A DNA stretch of 45,635 bases from contig JBMNTS010000010.1 in the NCBI GenBank assembly GCA_050945855.1, forward strand, positions 1-45,635. The letters run 5' to 3'. Positions 15,328 through 26,500 of this stretch are shown one piece after another; position 1 is the stretch's first letter; every line of letters starts with the position of its first letter. Below the pieces are notes generated by a model that did no database searches, was not told the DNA's origin, and was given only the letters and a program-made list of their open reading frames with translations. A program made the position numbers and the translations under genes. This stretch comes from CAYSNP01 sp050945855. Lineage in GTDB: Bacteria > Bacillota > Clostridia > Christensenellales > DTU072.

Positions 15328-18300
15328 TTATCTGAAATATCCTACTCCCGCCGAGAAGATATCCATATTCTTTTCTCCCGGCACGTTTTTATACAGGTCT
15401 TTTCCGCTGCGCTCCGCGTGCCCCATTTTGCCTAAAATTCTGCCGCAAGGGGAAATAAGCCCTTCTATCGCGTACGCGGAGCCGTTGGGATTGAAGGGAA
15501 ACCCGGTAGCGGGCTTTCCGGTATTGTCTACATACTGCGTACATATTCTGCCCGTTTGCGCCAATCTGGCAAGCACGTCCTCGGGCGCGATAAGCCTTCC
15601 CTCTCCGTGCGAAACAGGGGTCATAAACACATCTCCCACTTTGACGTTGCTAAGCCACGGCGAATCCGCACAGGCTACGCGTACGGGACACAGCGCGGAG
15701 ATGTGGCGGCCGATATTGTTAAAATACAGCGTCGCGCTCTCGGGAGTCATCAGAGTGATTTTACCGAAAGGCAACAGCCCCAGCTTGATTAACGCCTGAA
15801 AGCCGTTGCATATACCCAGCATAAGCCCCTGCCTATGCTCGATTAAACCGGTTACGGCGTCGCTGACTATGGGGCAGCGGAACACCGTCGCTATAAATTT
15901 TCCGCTTCCGTCAGGCTCGTCCCCGCCCGAAAATCCGCCGGGCAACGCTATAATCTGGGAGTTTTGAATAAGTTTTGCCAAAGCTGCCGCGGACTCTCCC
16001 ACATCCGCCGCGTTACGGTTTTTGAATACGAATATTTCCGTTTTCGCCCCGGCGTCCATAAACTTTTTCGCGGTGTCGTACTCGCAGTTGCTGCCGGGAA
16101 AAACGGGTATCAGCACGCGCGGAGCGGCAAGGCGCGCTCCGCCGTAAGGCGCAAAGGTAATATTGCTCCAATCCGCGTTGGGCGCGCTTTCTCCCTTTTG
16201 CGCGGTAACGGGAAAAACGGCGGACAGCGTTGTAAGGTACGCCTTTTCTGCCGCCTCGGCGGATATTGACCCGTTCCCGAAAACAAAATCGGCTCCGCCC
16301 GCCTCTCCTATATATTCCGGCCCGAATCCGTCAAAATCCTCCGGCTGCCCCGCAAGCAGGATATCCCCCAGTCGGGGATAAAACAAATCGGCGCTTCCCT
16401 TTGCGAATTTGAATCCTATGCCGTTGCCCAAACACGACTTGGCTATTGCCGCGGCCGCGCCGCCTGCCTCAACCACGGTACAAAAGGCGGTTTTGCCCTG
16501 CTCAACGCTTTGGCAAAGCGCGCGCATAAGTCTGACAAAGACGGCGTAATCAGGGCAACCGAAGCGGTCGCGCGAAAGGGCTATTCTGTACACCTTTTCC
16601 CCGCCCCGCAGCACGTTGGTAATAAGTTTGGACGCTTTGCCCGCGGAAAGGGCAAAGGAAATAAGGGTGGGCGGCACATCCAGTTCGTTAAACGTTCCGC
16701 TGCAGGAGTCCTTTCCTCCGATTGCCCCTTTTTCCAGTCCCAGTTGCGCGCTAAGCGCCCCCAGCATGGCGGAGACGGGCTCCCCCCACCTTTCGGGCTC
16801 GTCGCGCAGCTTTTTAAAATATTCCTGCAAGCTAAGGTAAATCCCATCAAAAGGCGCGCCCGCCGCGCACACTTTGGCGACGGAAAGCAGTACCGAATAT
16901 TGCGCCCCCACAAAAGGGCTCTGCTCGGCAAGAGAAGGGTCATAGCCCCACGCGGCTATTGTCGCGCTGTCCGTGTCCAAAGGAAAGACGGGCAGCTTTG
17001 CCGCCATGGCGATAGAGGGAGTCAGCTGTTTTTCCCCTCCGAAAGGCATAAACACGCTGCCCGCTCCTATGGTGGAGTCAAACATTTCGCTCATACCCTT
17101 ATTGGAGGCGACGTTCAACCGCCCCAGCTCCGCCTTCAGTGCCCCGGCGTAATTACCCTCGCGGACAAGCCTTTCCGCTTCTTTGGACGGCTTTTCCATA
17201 TAATCGGGAATTTTATCACCTACAATCGCCCGCGCGCTGTGCTTCGCGCCGTTGGAAGCAAGCAGATACCTTTTTAAATTAACTATTTCACGCCCCCGCC
17301 ATTTCATTATCATACGGTTGGTATCCGTAACCTCGGCGACGGGAGTAGCCGATAAATTCTCGCTTGCGCAATGCGCCAATACTTTATCCAAATCCCCCGC
17401 AGCAATCACTACCGCCATTCGCTCCTGCGATTCGGACAGAGCAAGCTCGGTGCCGTTAAGTCCCTCGTATTTTTTGGGTACGCTGTCCAGATTAATGGAG
17501 AGTCCGTCCGCCAATTCTCCAATAGCCACGCACACGCCGCCCGCGCCGAAATCGTTGCAGCGTTTGACCAGTCTGGAAAAGTCGGGGTTTCTGAACAGCC
17601 TTTGAATTTTTCGCTCTATTACGGGATTGCCCTTTTGCACTTCCGTCCCGCACTGCTCAATACTGCTTTCGCTGTGCTCTTTGCTTGAGCCCGTCGCGCC
17701 GCCTATGCCGTCCCGCCCGGTATCTCCGCCAATCAGCACCACCAGGTCGCCGCGCTCGGGTCTTTCCCTGACCACATTTTCCAGGGGCGCCGCCGCTACT
17801 ACAAAGCCCGCTTCCAGCCTTTTTGCGGCGTAGCCGGGATGGTAAATTTCGCTTACCTGACCTGTTGCCAGCCCTATCTGATTGCCGTAACCGCTAAAAC
17901 CTCTCGCCGCCTCGCGGGAAATTACCCTTTGGGGGAGTTTGCCTTGCAAAGTCGCGCTTACGGGTTGGGTTATATCCGCCGCGCCCGAAACACGCATTGC
18001 CTGATAAACGTATCCCCGCCCGGAGAGCGGGTCGCGTATCGCGCCGCCCAGACACGTCGCCGCGCCGCCGAAAGGCTCAATCTCGGTAGGGTGATTGTGC
18101 GTTTCGTTTTTGAACAGTACAAGGTAGTCCTTTTCGCCCCCCGAAGTTTGCGCTTTTACTTTTATGGAGCAGGCGTTGATTTCCTCGGACTCGTCCAAAT
18201 CGGGCAGCAGCCCTCTGCTTTTTAATTCGCGCGCGCCTATCGTCGCCATCTCCATAAGGCAAGGGTATTTATCCGCGCGCCCTGCGTAATGCTTGGCGCG

Positions 18301-19053
18301 CAGCCTCATATACTCTCTATACGCCGCCTCAATCTTGGGGTTTTGCGTGCGGAACTCGATGTCCGTCAATTCCGTCAAAAAAGTGGTATGGCGGCAATGG
18401 TCTGACCAATAGGTATCCAGCACCCGGATTTCCGTTTCCGTAGGCTCTCTGTCCTCAAGAATAAAATATTCCTGAATCAGCAGCAGATCCTCAATACTCA
18501 TCGCCAGACCCTGTACCCGGCGCATTTTTTCCAGTTTGTCCTTATTTAATGACCTGAAACCCGCTATCTCGCTTACGGGCGCGGGCGGCGGCGCGGATTG
18601 CGCAAGCGATAACGGCTTTTTGTCGGACGCCGGCCGCGAATCCACGGGATTGATAAGATATTTTTGAATTTTGCGGATATCTTTGGCGCCTTTAAGCGCG
18701 TATACAACGGCGCATTTTACTTCCGGCCTTTCTCCTAGCGTCAAAAGCTGAACGCATTGCGAAGCGGAATCCGCCCTCGCGTCATACTGTCCGGGCAGAT
18801 ATTCCGCGGCGAAAACCGTATAATCGCTTAAATCGGGCAGGTTTTCCAAATAAACGTCGTCCACGGGCGGCTCGGAAAAGACCGTGCGTAACGCCGCCTC
18901 AAAGTCTTTATCCGCCAGTCCCTCTATATCGTATCTGATAAAAAGCCGCAGTGAAGAAATGCTCTCGGCCAGTTGCAGATTCAACTCGTTTTTAAGACTG
19001 TCCGCCTGCTTGCTTATCTCATGCTTCTTTTCCACAAATATTCTTCTGATCAT
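15328..19053 (-). CDS. purL: Phosphoribosylformylglycinamidine synthase, fused single-chain type
   Basis: 1241 residues. The enzyme makes FGAM from FGAR, ATP and glutamine in purine synthesis. It is the long form, with the synthase halves followed by a class I glutaminase in the same chain. W-S-D-H-C-R-H-T-T and N-E-T-H-N-H-P-T-E-I-E-P-F-G-G-A mark the first half. P-G-S-N-C-E-Y-D and G-I-C-N-G-F-Q (nucleophile Cys) mark the glutaminase at the C-terminus. Separate PurQ and PurS are therefore not needed. The ATG at 19053 is chosen over a TTG at 19062: it has GAGGAG nine bases upstream and its A is also the last base of the hisF stop (TAATG). It is the only purine gene here besides purF and guaA, grouped by glutamine use. 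Confidence 0.95.
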   Translation of the reverse strand: MIRRIFVEKKHEISKQADSLKNELNLQLAESISSLRLFIRYDIEGLADKDFEAALRTVFSEPPVDDVYLENLPDLSDYTVFAAEYLPGQYDARADSASQCVQLLTLGERPEVKCAVVYALKGAKDIRKIQKYLINPVDSRPASDKKPLSLAQSAPPPAPVSEIAGFRSLNKDKLEKMRRVQGLAMSIEDLLLIQEYFILEDREPTETEIRVLDTYWSDHCRHTTFLTELTDIEFRTQNPKIEAAYREYMRLRAKHYAGRADKYPCLMEMATIGARELKSRGLLPDLDESEEINACSIKVKAQTSGGEKDYLVLFKNETHNHPTEIEPFGGAATCLGGAIRDPLSGRGYVYQAMRVSGAADITQPVSATLQGKLPQRVISREAARGFSGYGNQIGLATGQVSEIYHPGYAAKRLEAGFVVAAAPLENVVRERPERGDLVVLIGGDTGRDGIGGATGSSKEHSESSIEQCGTEVQKGNPVIERKIQRLFRNPDFSRLVKRCNDFGAGGVCVAIGELADGLSINLDSVPKKYEGLNGTELALSESQERMAVVIAAGDLDKVLAHCASENLSATPVAEVTDTNRMIMKWRGREIVNLKRYLLASNGAKHSARAIVGDKIPDYMEKPSKEAERLVREGNYAGALKAELGRLNVASNKGMSEMFDSTIGAGSVFMPFGGEKQLTPSIAMAAKLPVFPLDTDSATIAAWGYDPSLAEQSPFVGAQYSVLLSVAKVCAAGAPFDGIYLSLQEYFKKLRDEPERWGEPVSAMLGALSAQLGLEKGAIGGKDSCSGTFNELDVPPTLISFALSAGKASKLITNVLRGGEKVYRIALSRDRFGCPDYAVFVRLMRALCQSVEQGKTAFCTVVEAGGAAAAIAKSCLGNGIGFKFAKGSADLFYPRLGDILLAGQPEDFDGFGPEYIGEAGGADFVFGNGSISAEAAEKAYLTTLSAVFPVTAQKGESAPNADWSNITFAPYGGARLAAPRVLIPVFPGSNCEYDTAKKFMDAGAKTEIFVFKNRNAADVGESAAALAKLIQNSQIIALPGGFSGGDEPDGSGKFIATVFRCPIVSDAVTGLIEHRQGLMLGICNGFQALIKLGLLPFGKITLMTPESATLYFNNIGRHISALCPVRVACADSPWLSNVKVGDVFMTPVSHGEGRLIAPEDVLARLAQTGRICTQYVDNTGKPATGFPFNPNGSAYAIEGLISPCGRILGKMGHAERSGKDLYKNVPGEKNMDIFSAGVGYFR

Positions 19054-19835
19054 TAAAGACAACTCCTCATATTTATGCCCTCGCGGGATAAAAGCTCCTT
19101 CAACGCCCGCGCGGTATAGGTTTTTGCCGCCCTGGGCGAATACAGCATACTACTTATTATAGCAGCATTTGTCTGGGTTTTGGTAAACAATTCCCTCAAA
19201 TGTTCGGGCGTTCCTCCGCCGCCTGAGGCAATAAGCGGAAGATTTACCGCGTTTTGCGCCAGCGTCATCAACTCCAGGTCATAACCCGTCATTGTGCCGT
19301 CGCGGTCAATGCTGTTGAGGCAGATTTCTCCCGCGCCCAGATCCGCTCCCCGCTTTATCCACTCGATTACGTCCGTTCCTGTAGCCACCCTAGCCCCGTC
19401 TATAAAAACCTCGTAGCCGCTCGCGGTTTTATAGGTGCGCTTGGCCTGTGTGGATAATACAATGCACTGGCTGCCGAACGCCCGGCTACCCTGCGCTATG
19501 ATATCGGGATTCCTGACCGCCATTGAGTCCACGCTGATTTTTTCCGCGCCTGCCTTCAAAGCCAGGTACATATCCTCCAAATCCTTAATCCCGCCGCCCA
19601 CCGCAAAGGGAATAAATACTTTCCGCGCTACGTTTTTTACCGTTTCTATATCTATCCTGCGCCTTTGCGCGCTTGCGGTTATGTCATAAAAAACCAGTTC
19701 GTCAATGCCTTCGGCATACATTTTTTCCGCCAGGCTGACCGCTTCGTCCACGTCGATATTGTCCTGAAACTGTTTTGCCTTGGTAACCCTGCCTTCCATA
19801 ATGTCAAAGCAGGCTATCAGTCTTTTTGTCAGCAT
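19053..19835 (-). CDS. hisF: Imidazole glycerol phosphate synthase, cyclase subunit
   Basis: 260 residues, (beta-alpha)8 barrel. HisF uses ammonia from HisH to convert PRFAR to IGP and AICAR. M-L-T-K-R-L-I-A-C-F-D (catalytic Asp), V-G-G-G-I-K, N-S-I-D-R-D-G-T-M-T-G-Y-D (second catalytic Asp) and A-S-G-G-G-G are visible. It overlaps hisH by seven bases. No other histidine genes are nearby, so the pair is here without the rest of its pathway. Confidence 0.95.
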   Translation of the reverse strand: MLTKRLIACFDIMEGRVTKAKQFQDNIDVDEAVSLAEKMYAEGIDELVFYDITASAQRRRIDIETVKNVARKVFIPFAVGGGIKDLEDMYLALKAGAEKISVDSMAVRNPDIIAQGSRAFGSQCIVLSTQAKRTYKTASGYEVFIDGARVATGTDVIEWIKRGADLGAGEICLNSIDRDGTMTGYDLELMTLAQNAVNLPLIASGGGGTPEHLRELFTKTQTNAAIISSMLYSPRAAKTYTARALKELLSREGINMRSCL

Positions 19836-20422
19836 TGCAAAAACCCTCTCAACAGCTTTAAGCCCGCCTCTCCGCTTTTTTCGATATGAAACTGGGTGCC
19901 GTAGATATTGTCTTTATGCGCGGCGGCGGTAAACTCGCCGCCGTAATCCGCCACACCCCATACGTCGGCTTTTTCCCGCGGTATGGCGAAGTAGGAATTG
20001 ACAAAGTAAAAATGGTTGTCCGCGCACGTAAAGGGCACGGCTTTGCGGAACTCAACCTTATTCCAGCCCATTTGCGGCACCCGTACCTTTGCCCCGTCAA
20101 AGCGTATAACTCTGCCTTTCAGCCAGCCCAGGCATTCCGTTTCATCCTCCTCGCTGTATTCAAACAGTATTTGCATACCCACGCAAATGCCCAGGTACGG
20201 TATTTTTTTTGTCAGAATCTCGTATTCCAGGGCGGGCAGAAAACCGCTCTCCTCAAGAGAGCGCATAGTCGCGCCCGCGCTGCCCACTCCGGGCAGAATA
20301 ATGCGCGTTGCGCCCTCCAGCTTATCCGGACCGGCGCACAGCTCCCCTTCCTGCCCCAGTTTTTTTACGGCGTTTAGCACGCTGGGGGCGTTGCCCGCTT
20401 TATAGTCGATTATCTTAATCAT
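19829..20422 (-). CDS. hisH: Imidazole glycerol phosphate synthase, glutaminase subunit
   Basis: 197 residues, class I glutamine amidotransferase feeding ammonia to HisF. The nucleophile elbow is Y-L-G-I-C-V-G-M-Q, and the His/Glu of the triad lies in G-T-Q-F-H-I-E-K-S. P-G-V-G near residue 50 fits the family oxyanion region. It overlaps pyrG by eight bases and hisF by seven. Confidence 0.95.
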   Translation of the reverse strand: MIKIIDYKAGNAPSVLNAVKKLGQEGELCAGPDKLEGATRIILPGVGSAGATMRSLEESGFLPALEYEILTKKIPYLGICVGMQILFEYSEEDETECLGWLKGRVIRFDGAKVRVPQMGWNKVEFRKAVPFTCADNHFYFVNSYFAIPREKADVWGVADYGGEFTAAAHKDNIYGTQFHIEKSGEAGLKLLRGFLQC

Positions 20423-22025
20423 ATTTTTTCTCTATAGCCGCCTTTACCAGCCCTAAAAATAAGGGGTGCGGCTTGTTGGGACGGCTCTTAAACTCGGGGT
20501 GGAACTGCACTCCCACGAAGAAGGGGTGCATGGCAAGCTCCACCGCTTCCACCAATTTGCCGTCCGGCGAAATTCCGGACAAAATCAGCCCTTTTTCCTG
20601 CATTATTTCCCTGTAATCGTTATTAAACTCAAAGCGGTGGCGGTGACGTTCGCTTATTTCGTCCTCGCCGTAAAGGGAGTACAGCCTTGTTTGCTCTTTA
20701 ACCTTGCAGGGGTAGCTGCCCAGCCGCATGGTTCCGCCGCTGTTTAATTTGTTTTCCTGTCCCGGCATATAATGGATTACCGCAAATTTTGCGCATGGGT
20801 CGAACTCGGCGGAATGCGCGCCCTCCAGTCCGCACACGTTGCGGGTAAACTCGATAACGGCTATCTGCATGCCCAGACAAATACCCAAAAAGGGAATTTG
20901 ATTTTTGCGCGCGTAAGTACAGGCGGCTATTTTCCCCTCAATGCCGCGGTCTCCGAAGCCGCCGGGGATAATAAGGCCGTCAATGCCGCCAAGCGTTTCC
21001 TGCGCTCCCAGCCTTTCCACCTCTTCGCTGTCCACCCATTTGATGCGCACAAAGGCGCCCGTCTCAAAGCCCGCGTGATTAAGGCTTTCGATAATGGACA
21101 GGTAAGCGTCGTGCAGCTTGACGTATTTGCCCGCGATAGCTATGGTGACCTCTCTTTTGCGGCCGGATATTTTCTCCACCGTCTCTCTCCACGCCGACAA
21201 ATCGGGAGGCGGCGCGTTTATTCCGAGCTCACGGCAAACCACTGCATCCAGTCCGTTTTTGTGCAGCATAAGCGGCGCTTCGTATAAAGATTGCAGCGTA
21301 ATATTTTCTATAACGCAGTCCTGCTTTACGTTGCAGAACAACATGATTTTTTCTTTGATTTCCTCGCTCAGCGGCTCGTCGGAGCGCGCCACTATGATAT
21401 TGGGCAAAATGCCCGCCGCCTGCAGACCCTGCACGGAGTGCTGGGTGGGCTTGCTTTTGTGTTCGCCCGACGCTTTGAGGTAAGGTATGAGGGTGACGTG
21501 GATATAAAGGCAGTTCTGCCGCCCTTTTTCCAGTCCGATCTGCCTTATCGCCTCAATAAAAGGCTGGCTCTCGATGTCTCCCGTCGTCCCGCCTATTTCG
21601 GTAATCAAAACGTCCGCGCCGGACTTAATCGCGCCCGCGTATATAAAATCCTTTATCTCCTGCGTGACGTGCGGGATAACCTGAACGGTGCGCCCGGAAT
21701 AGCCTCCGCTCCGCTCCCTGCTTAAAACGTTCCAATACACCTTGCCCGAAGTCAGGTTGGAAAATTTGGTCAGGTTTTCGTCTATAAAACGCTCGTAGTG
21801 CCCCAAATCCAAATCCGTTTCCGCGCCGTCGTCGGTCACAAAAACCTCGCCGTGCTGATAAGGGCTCATCGTGCCGGGGTCCACATTCATATACGGGTCA
21901 AGTTTTTGCGCCGCCACTTTCAATCCGCGCTGTTTTAACAGCCGTCCCAGCGACGCCGCCGTTATCCCTTTTCCCAGACCGGACACCACTCCGCCGGTTA
22001 CAAAAATAAACTTAGTATTTTCCAT
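20415..22025 (-). CDS. pyrG: CTP synthase
   Basis: 536 residues, full length. The enzyme converts UTP to CTP with ATP and glutamine. The synthetase part begins V-T-G-G-V-V-S-G-L-G-K-G-I, and P-Y-M-N-V-D-P-G-T-M-S-P matches the family. The class I glutaminase has F-L-G-I-C-L-G-M-Q and F-H-P-E-F near the C-terminus. It starts three bases after the guaA stop. Confidence 0.97.
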   Translation of the reverse strand: MENTKFIFVTGGVVSGLGKGITAASLGRLLKQRGLKVAAQKLDPYMNVDPGTMSPYQHGEVFVTDDGAETDLDLGHYERFIDENLTKFSNLTSGKVYWNVLSRERSGGYSGRTVQVIPHVTQEIKDFIYAGAIKSGADVLITEIGGTTGDIESQPFIEAIRQIGLEKGRQNCLYIHVTLIPYLKASGEHKSKPTQHSVQGLQAAGILPNIIVARSDEPLSEEIKEKIMLFCNVKQDCVIENITLQSLYEAPLMLHKNGLDAVVCRELGINAPPPDLSAWRETVEKISGRKREVTIAIAGKYVKLHDAYLSIIESLNHAGFETGAFVRIKWVDSEEVERLGAQETLGGIDGLIIPGGFGDRGIEGKIAACTYARKNQIPFLGICLGMQIAVIEFTRNVCGLEGAHSAEFDPCAKFAVIHYMPGQENKLNSGGTMRLGSYPCKVKEQTRLYSLYGEDEISERHRHRFEFNNDYREIMQEKGLILSGISPDGKLVEAVELAMHPFFVGVQFHPEFKSRPNKPHPLFLGLVKAAIEKKYD

Positions 22026-22028
22026 ATA

Positions 22029-23528
22029 TTACTCCCATTCCACCGTCGCGGGCGGTTTGCCCGTGATATCGTAAACCACTCTGCTTATGCCCGCCACTTC
22101 GCGTGTTATCCGTTCGGACATTTTTTTCAATACCTTATGCGGCACCTCGGCATACTCCGCGGTCATAAAGTCGCTTGTTTTCACCGCGCGGATTGCCAGC
22201 ACCGGGTCAAACGTTCTGTCGTCCCCCTTAACCCCTACCGAAAAGGTGTCCGTCATAACGGCGAAATACTGGTCGGGCTTTTTGGCAAGCCTCCCCAATT
22301 CCTCCCGAACCGCCGCGTCCGCCTGTCTTAAAACGTTGAGTTTTTCCGCGGTTACTTCTCCCATAATGCGGATAGCCAGCCCCGGACCGGGGAAAGGCTG
22401 ACGCTCGGTCAGCGAAGCGGGCAGCCCCAGCTTGCGCCCCAAAACGCGCACCTCGTCCTTAAACAGTCCCGCAAGCGGCTCTATAACCTTCTCGAAGCCC
22501 AGCTTTTGGGGCAGGCCGCCCACATTGTGGTGGCTTTTTATTACCGCGCCCGCCTCGCCGCCCGATTCTACCACGTCGGGGTAGATGGTACCCTGCGCCA
22601 AAAACGGGATATGCCCCAGTTTTTTCGCTTCTTCCTCAAATACGCGGATAAATTCCTCCCCTATGATTTTTCGTTTTTGTTCGGGGTCGGTAACCCCTTT
22701 CAACCGCGCAAGAAATCTTTCCTCGGCGTTTATACGGATAAAGTTAAGCTCTTTATCCTTAAAAACGCGCTCTATCTCCTCCCCCTCGCCCAGCCGCATA
22801 AAGCCGTGGTCCACAAACACGCAATTAAGCTGCGCCCCTATTGCCTTAGCCAGCAGCGCCGCGCATACGGAGGAATCCACTCCGCCGGAAAGCGCGAGCA
22901 AAACCTTATTTGTTCCCACCTGCCCCCTAATGCGGGCAATTTCCCTTTTGATGTAATCGCTTATGCGGTAGTCGCCCGCGGCTCCGCATACCTCAAACAG
23001 GAATTTCTTGAAAAATTTTCTGCCCCCTTCGGTGTGCGCCGTTTCGGGGTGAAATTGAATGCCGTACAACTTCTTTTGCGCGCACTCTATTTGCGCAATG
23101 CAGTTTTCCGTTCGCGCCGTTACCTCAAAGCCCTGCGGCGGAGCCGCCACCGCGTCACGGTGACTCATCAACGCCAAAAAAGGTTTTTCACCGCCCGCGG
23201 GGATAACGGTTACCTTCCCGTATTCGCCCACCGCGCCCTTTTTGACCTCGCCGCCCAGCAGGTGACACATCAGATGCATTCCGTAGCATATACCCAGTAT
23301 AGGGATGCCCAAGTCAAAAATGCCTTTATCGCAAAGGGCGGCGCGCTTTTGGTACACGCTGTCCGGCCCGCCCGTAAGGATTATCCCGATAGGGTTGATT
23401 TCTTTTATCCGGTCAACGGAAATGTTGCCTTTTTTTATCACGGAATAAACGCCCAGTCCGCGTACGCTCCTCGCTATCAATTCCTTGTATTGTCCGCCGA
23501 AGTCCAAAACCAATACCGTCTGATTCAT
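22029..23528 (-). CDS. guaA: GMP synthase (glutamine-hydrolysing)
   Basis: 499 residues, slightly short for the family but complete. An N-terminal class I glutaminase (nucleophile in I-L-G-I-C-Y-G-M-H; triad His/Glu in F-H-P-E-T) is followed by the ATP-pyrophosphatase loop L-S-G-G-V-D-S-S and the dimerisation domain ending P-P-A-T-V-E-W-E. It aminates XMP to GMP. It starts one base after carB and ends three bases before pyrG. Confidence 0.97.
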   Translation of the reverse strand: MNQTVLVLDFGGQYKELIARSVRGLGVYSVIKKGNISVDRIKEINPIGIILTGGPDSVYQKRAALCDKGIFDLGIPILGICYGMHLMCHLLGGEVKKGAVGEYGKVTVIPAGGEKPFLALMSHRDAVAAPPQGFEVTARTENCIAQIECAQKKLYGIQFHPETAHTEGGRKFFKKFLFEVCGAAGDYRISDYIKREIARIRGQVGTNKVLLALSGGVDSSVCAALLAKAIGAQLNCVFVDHGFMRLGEGEEIERVFKDKELNFIRINAEERFLARLKGVTDPEQKRKIIGEEFIRVFEEEAKKLGHIPFLAQGTIYPDVVESGGEAGAVIKSHHNVGGLPQKLGFEKVIEPLAGLFKDEVRVLGRKLGLPASLTERQPFPGPGLAIRIMGEVTAEKLNVLRQADAAVREELGRLAKKPDQYFAVMTDTFSVGVKGDDRTFDPVLAIRAVKTSDFMTAEYAEVPHKVLKKMSERITREVAGISRVVYDITGKPPATVEWE

Positions 23529-23529
23529 T

Positions 23530-26500
23530 TTAAGCCTCTCTTTTATGCAGCGTGTTTAGCTCGACCAATTGCGTTGTGCTTTCGGTATAGCCGGACATCA
23601 AACTGTCGATAAGCGCGTTCGCGGTGTCTATGCTGGTCATGCACGAAATGCCCTTTGACACCGCAAGCCTGCGTATTTTCACGTCGTCCAGCGCGGGGTC
23701 CCGCCCCTTGTCGCTGGTGGAAACCACATAGGATATCTTTCCGCTGCCAAGCAGGGTCGCCGTATTGTTTTGCGCGCAGTCACGGATTTTTTCCACCGTC
23801 TGCACGGCTACGCCGTTTGCCTTCAACCGCTCTGCCGTGCCCGCGGTAGCGTAAAGGGAAAAGCCCAACGCCTCAAACCTTTTTGCTATGGGGACGATTT
23901 CCTGCTTGTCGTTGTCCGTAACCGTAATAAGTACGCCGCCCGACCTTTTCATTTTGTAGCCCGCCGCAAGCAGACCTTTGAACAATGCCTCGCTCAGATC
24001 CCTGCCTATACCCAGGACCTCTCCCGTGGACTTCATTTCAGGCCCTAAGTGCGTATCCAGCCCCGCCAGCTTTTCAAAGGAAAATACCGGCACTTTTACC
24101 GCCGCGAACTTAATTTCGGGCGCGATATTGTATTGCGGCAGCTTTTTGCCTAAAGACGCCATAACCGCCCAATCGCACATGGGTATGCCCGTCACCTTGG
24201 AAAGGTACGGCACGGTGCGGCTTGCCCTCGGATTTACCTCAATGACGTACAGTTCGCCGCGGTAGATTACGTATTGAATATTGACCAGCCCGCGCGCGTC
24301 CAGTTCTTTGCAGATTTTTTCTGTCAGCTCCAAAACGCGCTCTTTCATTTGCTCATCCAGATTAATGGGCGGATATACGGCTATACTGTCGCCGGAATGC
24401 ACTCCGGTGCGCTCCACCTGCTCCATAATACCGGGTATCAGTATCCCTTCGCCGTCGCAAATCGCGTCCACCTCTATTTCCCTGCCCATCAGGTATTTGT
24501 CAATCAGAACGGGGCAGTCCTGCGCGTTTCGCAGAATAATCTTCATATACTCGGAGATGTCCTCCTCATTCCAGGCGATAATCATATTCTGACCGCCCAA
24601 AACGTAGGAGGGACGTATAAGAACGGGGAAACCCAGTTTTTTTGCGGCGGCCAACGCTTTTTTCTCGTCGGTTACCGAATACCCGGGCGGGCGCTTTATT
24701 TGCAGTTTTTCCAGCATTGCGTCAAAGCGTTCCCTGTCCTCGCAGATGTCTATGGCGTCCGCGCTTGTGCCTATTATCCTCACACCCCGCGCGGCAAGCG
24801 CTTTGGCAAGTTTTATGGCGGTGCCGCCGCCGAAAGCGACTATGGCGCCTATCGGCTTTTCCGTTTCGATAATCCGCATAACATCGTCCGCGCAAAGAGG
24901 CTCGAAATACAGCTTGTCCGCGGTGTCAAAGTCGGTGGAGACCGTCTCGGGATTGTTGTTGATAACGATAACCTCGTAGCCCATTTTTTTCAGCGTGCGC
25001 ACGCAATGGACGCAAGCGTAATCGAATTCTATGCCCTGTCCTATACGGATAGGTCCGCTGCCCAAAACCACAATGCGCTCTTTGCCGCTCTTTTTTGCAA
25101 AGGGCAGCGCCTCATCCTCCTCGCCGTCGTGAGTGGAATAGAAGTAAGGCGTCTGCGCCTCAAATTCGCCGCCGCAGGTGTCCACCATTTTGTAGACAAG
25201 CGGTTTTTTGGGCTTATTCCGCTTACTCTTTGCGATTCGGGACAAGCCGTGCAAAAACCAGCGGTCTATTTTGGTAGTCTCATATAATTCCTCCACCGTA
25301 ACGCCCCGGCAAAGCGCCTCGTAGAGAACAAACAAGCGTTCGCTGGTCACGTCGGAAAGCATCTCGCGGATTTCCCCGTCAGACTTGCTTTTCAGGCGGG
25401 GCAGATTCAGATCAGCCAGCCCCAGTTCCGCGCCCCTTACCGCCTTTATCAATGCCTCCTCAAAACTGGGCGCAAGCGCCATAACCTCGCCCGTGGCTTT
25501 CATTTGCGTGCCCAGAGTCTTTTCCGCGTACACAAATTTATCAAACGGCCATTTGGGCAGCTTTACCGCCACATAGTCCAGCGCGGGCTCGAAAGCGGCT
25601 TTGGTGGTGCCGGTTACGGCGTTCTGAATTTCATCCAATGTATAGCCTATCGCTATCTTTGTGGCGACTTTGGCAATAGGATATCCCGTCGCCTTGCTTG
25701 CCAGCGCGGAAGAGCGGGAAACACGGGGGTTTACCTCAATCACCGCGTATTCAAAGGAATAGGGATGCAGCGCGAACTGGCAGTTGCATCCGCCCTCGAT
25801 TTCCAGCGCGTTGATAATATTGAGCGCCGCGCTCCTTAACATCTGGTATTCTCTGTCCGCCAAGGTGACGGCGGGCGCGATAACTATACTGTCCCCCGTA
25901 TGTACTCCCACGGGGTCAAAGTTTTCCATGGAGCATACGGTAATGGAGTTGCCCTTGCAATCGCGCATTACCTCAAACTCGATTTCCTTCCACCCCGCCA
26001 CCGATTTTTCCACCAGGATTTGCCCTATCGGGGAGACGCCCAAACCCACTGCCGCCTTTTCTCTAAGCTCGTCCTCGTCCGCCGCTATTCCTCCGCCTTC
26101 GCCGCCCATGGTAAACGCCGGGCGTATAATCAGCGGATACCCCGCTTGTCTGCCGAAGGCAAGCGCGGCTTCCACATTTTCCGCAATCGCCGAGGGGATA
26201 ATAGGCTCGCCTATGGAGAGCATAGTTTCCTTAAACAGCTTTCTGTCCTCCGCCTTGTCTATGGCGGAAGCGGAAGAGCCCAGCAGGGTTATGCCGTTTT
26301 CTTTGAGAAAGCCGCATTTGTCCAGCTGCATACTTATGGTAAGGCCCGCCTGTCCGCCCAGTCCGGACAATATTCCGTCCGGTTTTTCCGCAAGCGCTAT
26401 CCTCTTTACCGTTTCCGCGGTCAGCGGCTCAATATAAATCTTATCCGCCATTTCGGGGTCGGTCATAATTGTCGCGGGGTTGGAATTGACGAGCACGACT